DNA of 8,083 bases, from positions 1-8,083 of the forward strand of contig JACNJI010000391.1 in NCBI GenBank assembly GCA_014382645.1, given 5' to 3'. Origin of the DNA: Verrucomicrobiota bacterium. GTDB lineage: Bacteria; Verrucomicrobiota; Verrucomicrobiia; Opitutales; Seribacteraceae. Of this stretch, positions 1-6,223 are shown in pieces. The first letter of the stretch is position 1. Every line of letters starts with the position of its first letter. The position numbers were made by a program, and so were the translations under genes. The notes beneath the pieces are model-generated. The model was not told the origin of the DNA, ran no database searches, and saw only the letters and a list, made by a program, of their open reading frames with translations.

Positions 1-798
1 GATTTTGTCATGTGGTTGGGTCTAGACAGTGAGTTGGCTCTTTTTTCCGGTAACGAGGAGTTTTTCGGGAATGACAAAAGCCCCGTTGGTTTTGCCGCCG
101 CGAACAAGCGAATCCAATCGTACTATGTTGCGGGAGGGCTCATTTCCTCACAGACTTTACCTGCGGCTGCCAAATTCAAGTGGTTCGAATCGGAGGCAGT
201 GCCTGTGCCGGCCGTTGCCGTGAAGCCCGTCTTTTCAAGCGCTCAAGCTGTTAGGGCCGCCGCAGAAAGTTCTAGTGCGGGTACTCTCTTTACTTACACT
301 TTTGGCTTCCCTGCATCGATGGCCGATCTCGCTTGGCGGGATTATCCCGACGTTTTCAACACCATTCATGAAAAGGTTACTCGTTACGGTGGAGCCGTGG
401 TGCAACTTCGAGGACATGCCGACAACATGTTTCACAATTTCGTTCGCATGAAGAGAAGCCGAGGGGCCACTACCTATGAGAGAAAGGTAGGTGGGGCGTT
501 CAAGCAATTTCCTCTTCCGCAAGTGGAGGAGGTCGCAAACGCCGCCAACAAATTATCCTACTCTCGAGCCTTCGCCGTGAAGCGAGCTTATGCTCGATAC
601 CTAAGAGAGCATCACGACTTGTCGGCTCAGGAAATGGATCTTTCCCGTTTCGACGTTAAGGGAATGGGAGTGAGCGATCCCAAGCATTCCAATCCATCCA
701 GTCCTCAGCAACGTACTGAAAACATGCGAGGTGAGCTGATCATCATCGGGGTGGAAAGTGAGATTCCTCTCGATTTCGGAATGGAAGATCTTCGTTAG
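1..798 (+). CDS. Periplasmic-binding/OmpA fusion protein, C-terminal part (5' end outside window)
   Basis: The frame is open from base 1, so this is the 3' part of a longer gene; the ATG at 10 is probably internal. The C-terminal half looks like an OmpA-type peptidoglycan-binding domain. It has a YTFGFPASMADL opening strand, then VVQLRGHAD (Asp codon at 421), later LSYSRAFAV (Arg codon at 565), and a closing NMRGELIIIG strand in the place of the family's NRRVEI. The Asp and Arg match the two residues that contact the peptidoglycan peptide in this family. They lie 48 residues apart instead of about 15, which implies an insertion of roughly 33 residues. The visible N-terminal part (NEEFFGND, then a helical stretch) resembles the NAEEWFGL region of the complete fusion protein at 1743, so the two are probably paralogues and the missing 5' part is probably an NMT1/SsuA-like solute-binding domain. 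Expected location is the periplasm, held to the wall. The OmpA call is fairly secure; the N-terminal call is inference from the paralogue. Confidence 0.72.
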   Translation, partial: DFVMWLGLDSELALFSGNEEFFGNDKSPVGFAAANKRIQSYYVAGGLISSQTLPAAAKFKWFESEAVPVPAVAVKPVFSSAQAVRAAAESSSAGTLFTYTFGFPASMADLAWRDYPDVFNTIHEKVTRYGGAVVQLRGHADNMFHNFVRMKRSRGATTYERKVGGAFKQFPLPQVEEVANAANKLSYSRAFAVKRAYARYLREHHDLSAQEMDLSRFDVKGMGVSDPKHSNPSSPQQRTENMRGELIIIGVESEIPLDFGMEDLR

Positions 799-829
799 GT
801 TTCGTGGCCATTCATCCATCCCCAATCAT

Positions 830-834
830 AGGAG
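830..834 (+). promoter_or_regulatory. Ribosome binding site of the vWA gene
   Basis: AGGAG lies 9 bases before the ATG at 844. It is the clearest Shine-Dalgarno sequence in the window and supports that start. The other genes here have weak or no such signal. Confidence 0.75.
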
Positions 835-843
835 TAACACATC

Positions 844-1710
844 ATGAAGAATCTATCATCATTGCTTGTCCTTTTCGTCATCGCCAACTGTCTTATCTTT
901 AATGCGATCTTCGCCCAGGATTCCGAGTTTTCTGAACTGGATGCGGAGTTCGCTTCGCAGACGGGTACAGCCTACACCATTATTTTTGATGACTCCGGAA
1001 GCATGGAAGGAGGAAAGTTAAGTCAAGCGAAGCAAGCCTTTCGCTGGTGGTTGGAGAAAGCCGAGCCTAACAACGCCTGGTGTTTTCTCCCAATGAACAG
1101 GCGTTCTTTGGACGTCGAATTCGTGAAGAACGGTGAGAGTCAGGTATTGAAAGCCGTGGACAAACTTCGAGTCGGGGGGATGACGCCAATCGTCGCAACG
1201 TTGGAAAGGGCTTTTAAGATGATCAATAAACGGCGAGAGACGGTGACGCCTTACGAGCGTCATTTGTTGATACTCTTGACCGATGGTCATGAAACTAAGC
1301 ATCCCGGTGGAAATCCTGCGGTTTGTGAAATGGTTTCGAAATTGCGCATGGAAGGTGTCGAGGTGTTCGGTATCGGTTTTCATGGTCAAGGAGACTACTT
1401 GGACGGGTTTGCCACTCATTTTGTTGCGGCGAACAATCGCGAGGAGTTGCAACGCTCGCTTGCGAACGTTGATGCCGAGGTACCGTTGGATATCGAGTTT
1501 CGCATCTCTGCCGAAGAAGAAAAAGCTATGGCCCGAGTATCCGCATTACCCTTGGGGAAGGAGGTTCGAACCTCTCATGACGGAGCGGAGGGCGAAGAGG
1601 GTTACTGTTCAATTCCGGAGGCGGAAGTCAGTCAGGTAGGAATCGTACTGGTTGTCGTAGTTGGTATCTTTGTTCTAGTATTTGTTGCAAAAAGAGCGGT
1701 TAGCCCTTGA
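844..1710 (+). CDS. Membrane-anchored extracytoplasmic vWA-domain protein
   Basis: This 288-residue protein starts with a signal peptide: a Lys near the start, a hydrophobic stretch of residues 5-23, and probable cleavage after AIFA near residue 25. A von Willebrand factor A domain follows, at about residues 42-235. Its metal-ion-dependent adhesion site looks complete: DDSGS (D49, S51, S53), the Thr of GGMTPI (T114), and TDG with D146. The domain should therefore bind a divalent metal and use it to hold a protein ligand. A single membrane helix spans about 265-282 and is followed by KRAVSP, so the vWA domain should face the periplasm with a very short cytoplasmic tail. The start is supported by a good AGGAG. 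The gene lies between two related solute-binding/OmpA genes, 45 bases after one and 32 before the other, which suggests a shared operon. Its ligand is unknown; the neighbouring wall-bound proteins are candidates by inference. Confidence 0.88.
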   Translation: MKNLSSLLVLFVIANCLIFNAIFAQDSEFSELDAEFASQTGTAYTIIFDDSGSMEGGKLSQAKQAFRWWLEKAEPNNAWCFLPMNRRSLDVEFVKNGESQVLKAVDKLRVGGMTPIVATLERAFKMINKRRETVTPYERHLLILLTDGHETKHPGGNPAVCEMVSKLRMEGVEVFGIGFHGQGDYLDGFATHFVAANNREELQRSLANVDAEVPLDIEFRISAEEEKAMARVSALPLGKEVRTSHDGAEGEEGYCSIPEAEVSQVGIVLVVVVGIFVLVFVAKRAVSP

Positions 1711-1742
1711 ATGCGGAGATTCGAATATTCTGAAGTTGAATT

Positions 1743-3305
1743 ATGAAGAAAGCCCTCACCATCTTCTGCCTGCTGGTCATCGTGGGCTTGCTTGCGTGGA
1801 AATGGACTGAGACGGGGAGGAAGGAAAAAAAGCGCGAGGAGCTGCTCTTGCAAAGCAGTGACGCCGTCGATTTCGACCGCGTTATTACCGTGTGGGGAGA
1901 CGATTGGCTCGGTTACCTTATCTTCAAGTCTCGAGCGATGCAGGAATACTTGAAGGAAAAAAATCTGGGTATTCGGTACGAGAACGTATTTGACTTCGAG
2001 GAACGCGTGGCGGGATTGGATTCGGGAAAGTGCGACCTGGCCACTATCACGATCGACAGTTACCTGACCAACGGTCAAGGTGCTGGTTATCCGGGTGCGA
2101 TCGTGTTCTTGATCGACGAGTCTTTTGGCGGAGACGCCATTGTCGGTGGTCCAAAGGTAAACACCTTGGACGACTTGGACGAGAAAGGTATTCGCGGTTC
2201 ATTGGTGGGTTTTTCTCCATCCGAGTTTCTGCTTAAGTCGAGCATCTCTCATTTCAAACTGGAGAATGCCAAGGCCAAGGTAGCTTCCTTTCGAGCGGAA
2301 AACAGCGCGGAAGCGTTTAGCCGCTTCAAAGAGGGGAAGGCTGATTTTGCCGTTCTTTGGGAACCATTTGTATCACAAGCGGTTGATCAGATTTCAGGGG
2401 CCAAGGTGGTGCTTGATACAACACAGGCCAGAGGAGTTATTCTCGACGTCGCGGTGGCTTCTCGAAAGACCTTGGTTAAGGAACCAGAGGTGATCAAGGA
2501 GTTGACCAAGGCGTACTTTCGAGCCCTGCATTACTATCTTAACCGCCCCGCCGAGTTCGAGGCCTTGGCGGCTGCTTACTCCGGTGAGTCGTCAGACGTT
2601 GCCGCCGGGATGTTGGCCGGGATACGATTCATCACACTCAAGGAGAATGCCGAGGAGTGGTTTGGTTTGCAGAGTGGAGCCTTGCCCAAGTTGGTTGAGG
2701 GCATTGAACGCATCCATGAAATTTGTCGTGACGTGGGCGACTTGTCTTCACCGCCCGCAGGCGGTAGTTTTTACAGTTTTGTCAACAGTGACCCCATTAA
2801 GGAAATCGCCTCTGCTAAGGAAGTGGAAGCCGTTCATCGTTACGCGACCAAGGGATACGTAAGCGGCTATTTCCCCCCATTGTCGCTGGAGCAGTGGAAC
2901 GGAGTCAAAGGTCGAATTACAGGAACTTTTATCGATGAGCCAGTGATTTTTGGATCGGGACAAGCCGTTCTTTCGGATGAGTTTAGGGATAAGCTAAGAG
3001 CGGCCTCTGGCAAGCTAGCCCATTACCCGAACCACCGCATAGTTATACAGGCAAACGTCAGTCCGGGAACCGATTCGGCAGTGGACTTGGCTCTCTCCAG
3101 CGAGCGTGCTTTGTCCATTAAAGGGTACTTGGTTGGTGTTTGTAGCATAAATGAAAACCGTATTTTTGCCGAGGGCTTGGGCAGTACGAATTTGCCACAA
3201 CAATATCCCGGCGAAGGTAGTCGAGCCTGGAAGCGTAGAAGTCGTTTGGCAAAAGTCTTCCTCGTCCACGACGCCAAAGTTAATTCCGCTGGGATCACTC
3301 CCTGA
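1743..3305 (+). CDS. Membrane-anchored SsuA/NMT1-like solute-binding protein fused to an OmpA-like domain
   Basis: This 520-residue protein begins with MKK and a membrane helix (about 4-19) followed by a basic stretch, so it is an uncleaved anchor or signal sequence. Residues about 45-330 look like a type-2 periplasmic-binding domain of the NMT1/SsuA kind: an opening TVWGDDW strand, the SGKCDLATIT segment, FLIDESFGGDAIVG, and KADFAVLWEPFVSQA. Family members normally deliver small organic solutes to an ABC importer, but no permease or ATPase gene is in view, so a sensing role is plausible. Residues about 400-515 form an OmpA-like domain (VIFGSGQAVLS at 401-411, SSERA at 452-456, RRSRLAKVFLV near the end). 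The Arg (R455) is kept, but the usual GHTD is replaced by ANVS (437-440), so the Asp that contacts peptidoglycan is missing. It is a probable paralogue of the partial gene at 1-798. The start has only a weak ribosome binding site and overlaps (ATGA) the stop of a 12-codon reading frame that begins directly after the vWA stop. Confidence 0.85.
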   Translation: MKKALTIFCLLVIVGLLAWKWTETGRKEKKREELLLQSSDAVDFDRVITVWGDDWLGYLIFKSRAMQEYLKEKNLGIRYENVFDFEERVAGLDSGKCDLATITIDSYLTNGQGAGYPGAIVFLIDESFGGDAIVGGPKVNTLDDLDEKGIRGSLVGFSPSEFLLKSSISHFKLENAKAKVASFRAENSAEAFSRFKEGKADFAVLWEPFVSQAVDQISGAKVVLDTTQARGVILDVAVASRKTLVKEPEVIKELTKAYFRALHYYLNRPAEFEALAAAYSGESSDVAAGMLAGIRFITLKENAEEWFGLQSGALPKLVEGIERIHEICRDVGDLSSPPAGGSFYSFVNSDPIKEIASAKEVEAVHRYATKGYVSGYFPPLSLEQWNGVKGRITGTFIDEPVIFGSGQAVLSDEFRDKLRAASGKLAHYPNHRIVIQANVSPGTDSAVDLALSSERALSIKGYLVGVCSINENRIFAEGLGSTNLPQQYPGEGSRAWKRRSRLAKVFLVHDAKVNSAGITP

Positions 3306-3327
3306 AAGCCTTTCAGTTTTTGCCGTT

Positions 3328-4050
3328 GTGAGCGAGAGGGAGGAAAGTTTCAAGGGGAGGTTGCTCAAGGAACTCCTTTGGTCTCCGGTAACTTGGGTTC
3401 CCCTTCTGCCTGCAGCGGGTGTCTACGCCTTTGTTCCCATGCCCGGCTGGGCCGCTTTATTGGGTTTTGGAGCTGCCGCCGGAGTTATGGGAGGCTTGTG
3501 GGCGAGCAAATGGTCGCGGCTTAAGAAAATGTTCGCCGCCGATGCTCTTAAAAAGCGAGAAAAGGAACGCCTAGAGAAGCAGAAAGCATTTTCCCAAAGC
3601 CTTGTGGCCAAGGGGTTAGGAGCTTATGCTCAGATATATGAACGGGCGTTAGCCTGTCGTTCCCGCGTGGTTGAGGGTATGCTTTCCGGTGTCTCCAGTC
3701 TTGGGGATACGCAGGAACTTGTGGTGCAGGCTTACGAAGACATCGTTACGGAAATTGAGAAAGGGATGCGCCTCAGAAAAACCTTGTCGAACTCGAGTTC
3801 CGATACGGAAGGGCGTCGGCGAATGGAGGAAGAGGTGAAGACCTTGGACGAGGAACTTCAGAATGCCGTGTTTTCACTGGAAAAACTGGTGGCTAATCTG
3901 GAGAGTCGGGTTGTTGGTAAAAAGGGCTTGGTGGGTCAACGAAGTCGACTCAAAAAGCTTACGCAGATGCTGAATGAAGAGGATCGCCTTCTCCAAAACG
4001 TAGCCAAGAGACTTGACGATTTGGAGGAGTCCGAAGGCACTACATTTTGA
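3328..4050 (+). CDS. Membrane-hairpin protein with long coiled-coil cytoplasmic tail, function unknown
   Basis: With the GTG start chosen here the protein has 240 residues. Two hydrophobic segments (about 18-37 and 40-60) are joined by a short proline- and glycine-containing turn, making a membrane hairpin. The rest (about 62-240) is highly charged and helical, rich in Lys, Glu and Arg, and probably forms coiled coils. The basic residues flanking the hairpin place both ends in the cytoplasm. The frame is open further upstream to an ATG at 3151, but that would overlap the preceding gene by 155 bases, and the extra residues look like an out-of-frame reading of the OmpA domain. GTG 3328 lies 22 bases after the previous stop and lacks a clear ribosome binding site; TTG 3361 is another possibility. 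No family is recognised with confidence. Topology and size are reminiscent of XpaC-type proteins, which are found with TelA, vWA and solute-binding/OmpA genes elsewhere; this is a suggestion only. It is probably the last gene of the envelope operon. Confidence 0.7.
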   Translation: MSEREESFKGRLLKELLWSPVTWVPLLPAAGVYAFVPMPGWAALLGFGAAAGVMGGLWASKWSRLKKMFAADALKKREKERLEKQKAFSQSLVAKGLGAYAQIYERALACRSRVVEGMLSGVSSLGDTQELVVQAYEDIVTEIEKGMRLRKTLSNSSSDTEGRRRMEEEVKTLDEELQNAVFSLEKLVANLESRVVGKKGLVGQRSRLKKLTQMLNEEDRLLQNVAKRLDDLEESEGTTF

Positions 4051-4058
4051 GTTAACTC
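4049..4058. repeat. 10-base palindrome GAGTTAACTC overlapping a stop codon
   Basis: A perfect inverted repeat overlaps the TGA stop of the coiled-coil gene. Its GTTAAC core recurs in the palindrome at 6195-6206. About eight 10-base palindromes are expected by chance in 8 kb, so a function is not claimed. Confidence 0.3.
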
Positions 4059-4411
4059 TCTCATCGACAGTCAAAGGACTTACACCATTTGCTCTAGACT
4101 GGGTTCCTGTCGTAGTCCAACTCCTAAGTGGGAATTTCAGGTGTCGAGTTTGGATTAGCCCGTAAAGAAATCGTGATCGGCCTCGCCGCAATGGAGATTA
4201 TACTTTATTCTTTTCTCTGAATAGAAATTCCAAGCGCACTAAAATGGGTTTGCTATGTCGGGCTAAATGTTTTCAATTCCCTACTTAAATATTTAGTGAA
4301 TTACTTAGACTTACCTCGTTTTGTTCCTTATGCCGCAGGGAATTACACTTAATATGTGTGCTCGGATCAAAATTAGTTTTTTTATGTTAGCGAACTTTTG
4401 AGTAAATTACT
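4051..4411 (+). promoter_or_regulatory. AT-rich intergenic region, probable promoter region of the GTPase module
   Basis: This is the only gap above 300 bases. No convincing gene was found on either strand. The right-hand 211 bases (4201-4411) contain about 33% G+C by manual count, against about 50% in the genes, as expected of a promoter region. TATACT at 4199-4204 matches the sigma-70 -10 consensus at five of six bases, but no good -35 box lies 16-18 bases upstream. TAAATATTTA at 4286-4295 is a perfect palindrome. The left part has crossing inverted repeats (CGACAG 4065-4070 with CTGTCG 4107-4112; GGACT 4076-4080 with AGTCC 4114-4118). No GC-rich hairpin followed by a T-run was seen, so no intrinsic terminator is called for the upstream operon. 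A promoter here is inferred; its exact position is not. Confidence 0.45.
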
Positions 4412-6193
4412 GTGCTAGGAAAGAAAAATACCATTGGATTGTATGACTGTCTGGAAGGGCGATTCCAGATTATGGAAAAATTTCCTTTCATCGTTGGTTG
4501 TCTTGGGAATGCCGATTGGCAAGTGCCTTGTTCCGACGAATGGGAAGGGGCATGCATGATCAAGAAGATGGGCAACCATTTTCGAATCGTTCCCAACAAG
4601 AAGGGGGACGAGCGCCTACTGGTGAACGGTGGGCCTTTTACTGAGCCCTTTACAGTGGAGGAAGAGGAGGTTTGCGCGTTGCAGTTTACTGGTTATCCTT
4701 TGGTTGTCTTTGTCGGTCGGGATCCCAAGTCTTGGGCGGATCAAATCCAGAAGGGGCAATGGGTTTTGACGAACGGTCGTAGCGGAATGGAACTCGGACA
4801 GTGTGGTCGATACGAGGTTATCGACATGATCCGTGAGTCCGGCACAGACGTCGCTGAATGCGCAATCAAACCGATGGGCTTGGATGTTCCCTTTTGGGTG
4901 GTGCACCTACTTGATTTTCTCCAACTCGAAGAAGAAGAGGAAGAAGAGGAAGCCATTTACGAGGAAGAGATCGTCGTTGATCCGGATCGAGGTGAATTCA
5001 CATGCCCAATCTGCTGGTTGAGGTTTGATCGTTCCGATGTCCTTAGTATGGCAACGCACGAAGACTTGCGGGGAGATCGTAAACTTGGCGAGGATGCCAT
5101 GCTCCGTTTCATCCCGACCGAGTTCAACTCTAAGGGACAAGCCATGGACGCCATGGGTTTGCCCACCACAGATGTCGCTTGCCCACACTGTCATCATAAG
5201 TTGCCTCCTGGATTCATGGACGTCACGCACCATATTTTTTCGATAGTGGGGGCGCCCAGTGCAGGGAAATCTTATTATTTGAGCGTTTTGGTACGGCAAC
5301 TTCAGCGCACGATGTTTCGTGAATTCGGGATCGCCTTCCGTGATGCCGATCCTGCTTTTAACGCGATCCTGAATTCTATGAAGAATCGCCTTTTCGCCGG
5401 AACGGATCCTGCGGAATCCATGCTGATAAAGACACAGTTGGAGGGCGAAATGTACGAGCGGTTGGAGCGTCACGACCGCGTGGTTGCTCTGCCTAAGCCC
5501 TTTGTTTTCAGTCTTTCCGACCCTCGAGGTGGTGGGCATGATTGTTCCATTATCTTTTACGACAACGCGGGTGAGCATTTTGAACCGGGAATCGCCAACG
5601 AGGAATCTCCCGGCACCCTTCACGTCGCCAGTTCCTCGGGCATCTTCTTCCTCTTCGACCCGATAGCCAGTCCCGAGTTTCGGCGGATGTTGCGTGGTCA
5701 TGACGACCCCCAATTCGCCCTTGATAAAAAGGGAAAAAGCCTCGACCAGCAAGACATTATCATGGCCGAGTTGGAGGTCCGGGTGAAGCAGCACCAGAAT
5801 ATCAGTATCGCCGACAAAATCGATGTCCCACTTGCCGTTATGATCGGCAAATGCGATATTCTAAAAGATCAATTGGATTGGGAACGTATCCAGTGGCCGA
5901 TAAAAGATAAAAAATTGATTAAAGAAATAATTGATTCCAATTCCGAGATTATCCGAGATTATATGATCGATATGCATCCCGGAATAGTGGCGAATGCTGA
6001 AACGCTTTCGAGAAATGTTCGCTATTTCCCCGTAAGCGCTTTTGGACATAGCCCGATCACCTACAAAAATGGCGATCAAGAATTCATTGCTCCCGATCCC
6101 GAGAAGTTGGACCCTGTGATGGTCGAAGTTCCCACTATCTGGGCTCTTTCGCAAGTCGAACCTGAATTGATACCGGTACCCGAACCGGTTTAG
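4412..6193 (+). CDS. Multidomain TRAFAC-type GTPase with FHA-like and zinc-ribbon regions (GAP1-system GTPase)
   Basis: This 593-residue protein has a complete set of GTPase motifs. The P-loop GAPSAGKS is at 280-287. DNAG at 384-387 is the DxxG motif that senses the gamma phosphate. GKCD at 479-482 stands in for NKxD, and SAF at 542-544 is the G5-like loop. Upstream are an FHA-like beta region (about 8-105, with FIVG and LLVNG but without the family's phosphothreonine-binding Arg and Ser), a segment resembling GYF_2 (about 115-170), eight glutamates in a row (173-180), and a split zinc ribbon with CPIC (198-201) and CPHC (257-260). GTPases with zinc ribbons pair with GAP1 proteins in the predicted GTPase-centred conflict systems, and the next gene is such a GAP1. 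No membrane helix is seen, so it should act in the cytoplasm. The GTG start is the first possible one after an in-frame TAA at 4403; ATG 4472 would cut into the FHA-like region. The GTPase call is firm; the FHA-like call is moderate and the GYF_2 call weak. Confidence 0.87.
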   Translation: MLGKKNTIGLYDCLEGRFQIMEKFPFIVGCLGNADWQVPCSDEWEGACMIKKMGNHFRIVPNKKGDERLLVNGGPFTEPFTVEEEEVCALQFTGYPLVVFVGRDPKSWADQIQKGQWVLTNGRSGMELGQCGRYEVIDMIRESGTDVAECAIKPMGLDVPFWVVHLLDFLQLEEEEEEEEAIYEEEIVVDPDRGEFTCPICWLRFDRSDVLSMATHEDLRGDRKLGEDAMLRFIPTEFNSKGQAMDAMGLPTTDVACPHCHHKLPPGFMDVTHHIFSIVGAPSAGKSYYLSVLVRQLQRTMFREFGIAFRDADPAFNAILNSMKNRLFAGTDPAESMLIKTQLEGEMYERLERHDRVVALPKPFVFSLSDPRGGGHDCSIIFYDNAGEHFEPGIANEESPGTLHVASSSGIFFLFDPIASPEFRRMLRGHDDPQFALDKKGKSLDQQDIIMAELEVRVKQHQNISIADKIDVPLAVMIGKCDILKDQLDWERIQWPIKDKKLIKEIIDSNSEIIRDYMIDMHPGIVANAETLSRNVRYFPVSAFGHSPITYKNGDQEFIAPDPEKLDPVMVEVPTIWALSQVEPELIPVPEPV

Positions 6194-6194
6194 A

Positions 6195-6206
6195 GCCGTT
6201 AACGGC
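6195..6206. repeat. 12-base palindrome GCCGTTAACGGC between the GTPase and GAP1 genes
   Basis: A perfect inverted repeat begins one base after the GTPase stop (TAG, 6191-6193) and ends 17 bases before the GAP1 start. In RNA it could form a 4-bp stem with a TTAA loop, too weak for a terminator and without a following T-run. It could be an operator or chance; about two palindromes of this length are expected in a window of this size. Confidence 0.35.
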
Positions 6207-6223
6207 AGACCACCAGCCAAGTC

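Noticed and set aside
3151..3327. Upstream extension of the coiled-coil gene to the ATG at 3151
   Set aside because: It would overlap the OmpA-like domain coding region by 155 bases, and the added residues have no sensible N-terminal character; the membrane hairpin starts soon after the GTG at 3328.
4059..4147. Intrinsic terminator after the envelope operon
   Set aside because: The inverted repeats here have short stems, long loops and no following T-run.
4191..4288. Two very short + strand frames in the gap (ATG 4191, 9 codons; ATG 4244, 14 codons)
   Set aside because: They lack a ribosome binding site and any leader-peptide feature such as runs of one amino acid before an attenuator; consistent with chance in AT-rich DNA.
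4927..4952. Purine-rich GAA/GAG run as a DNA repeat element
   Set aside because: It is in frame within the GTPase gene and encodes eight glutamates; better explained as an acidic linker than as a separate repeat.
4907..5794. Long reverse-strand frame of 295 codons inside the GTPase gene
   Set aside because: It is antisense to the P-loop and zinc-ribbon coding sequence. Its C-terminal Phe/Leu-rich tail is simply the complement of the glutamate run, and no motif was recognised.
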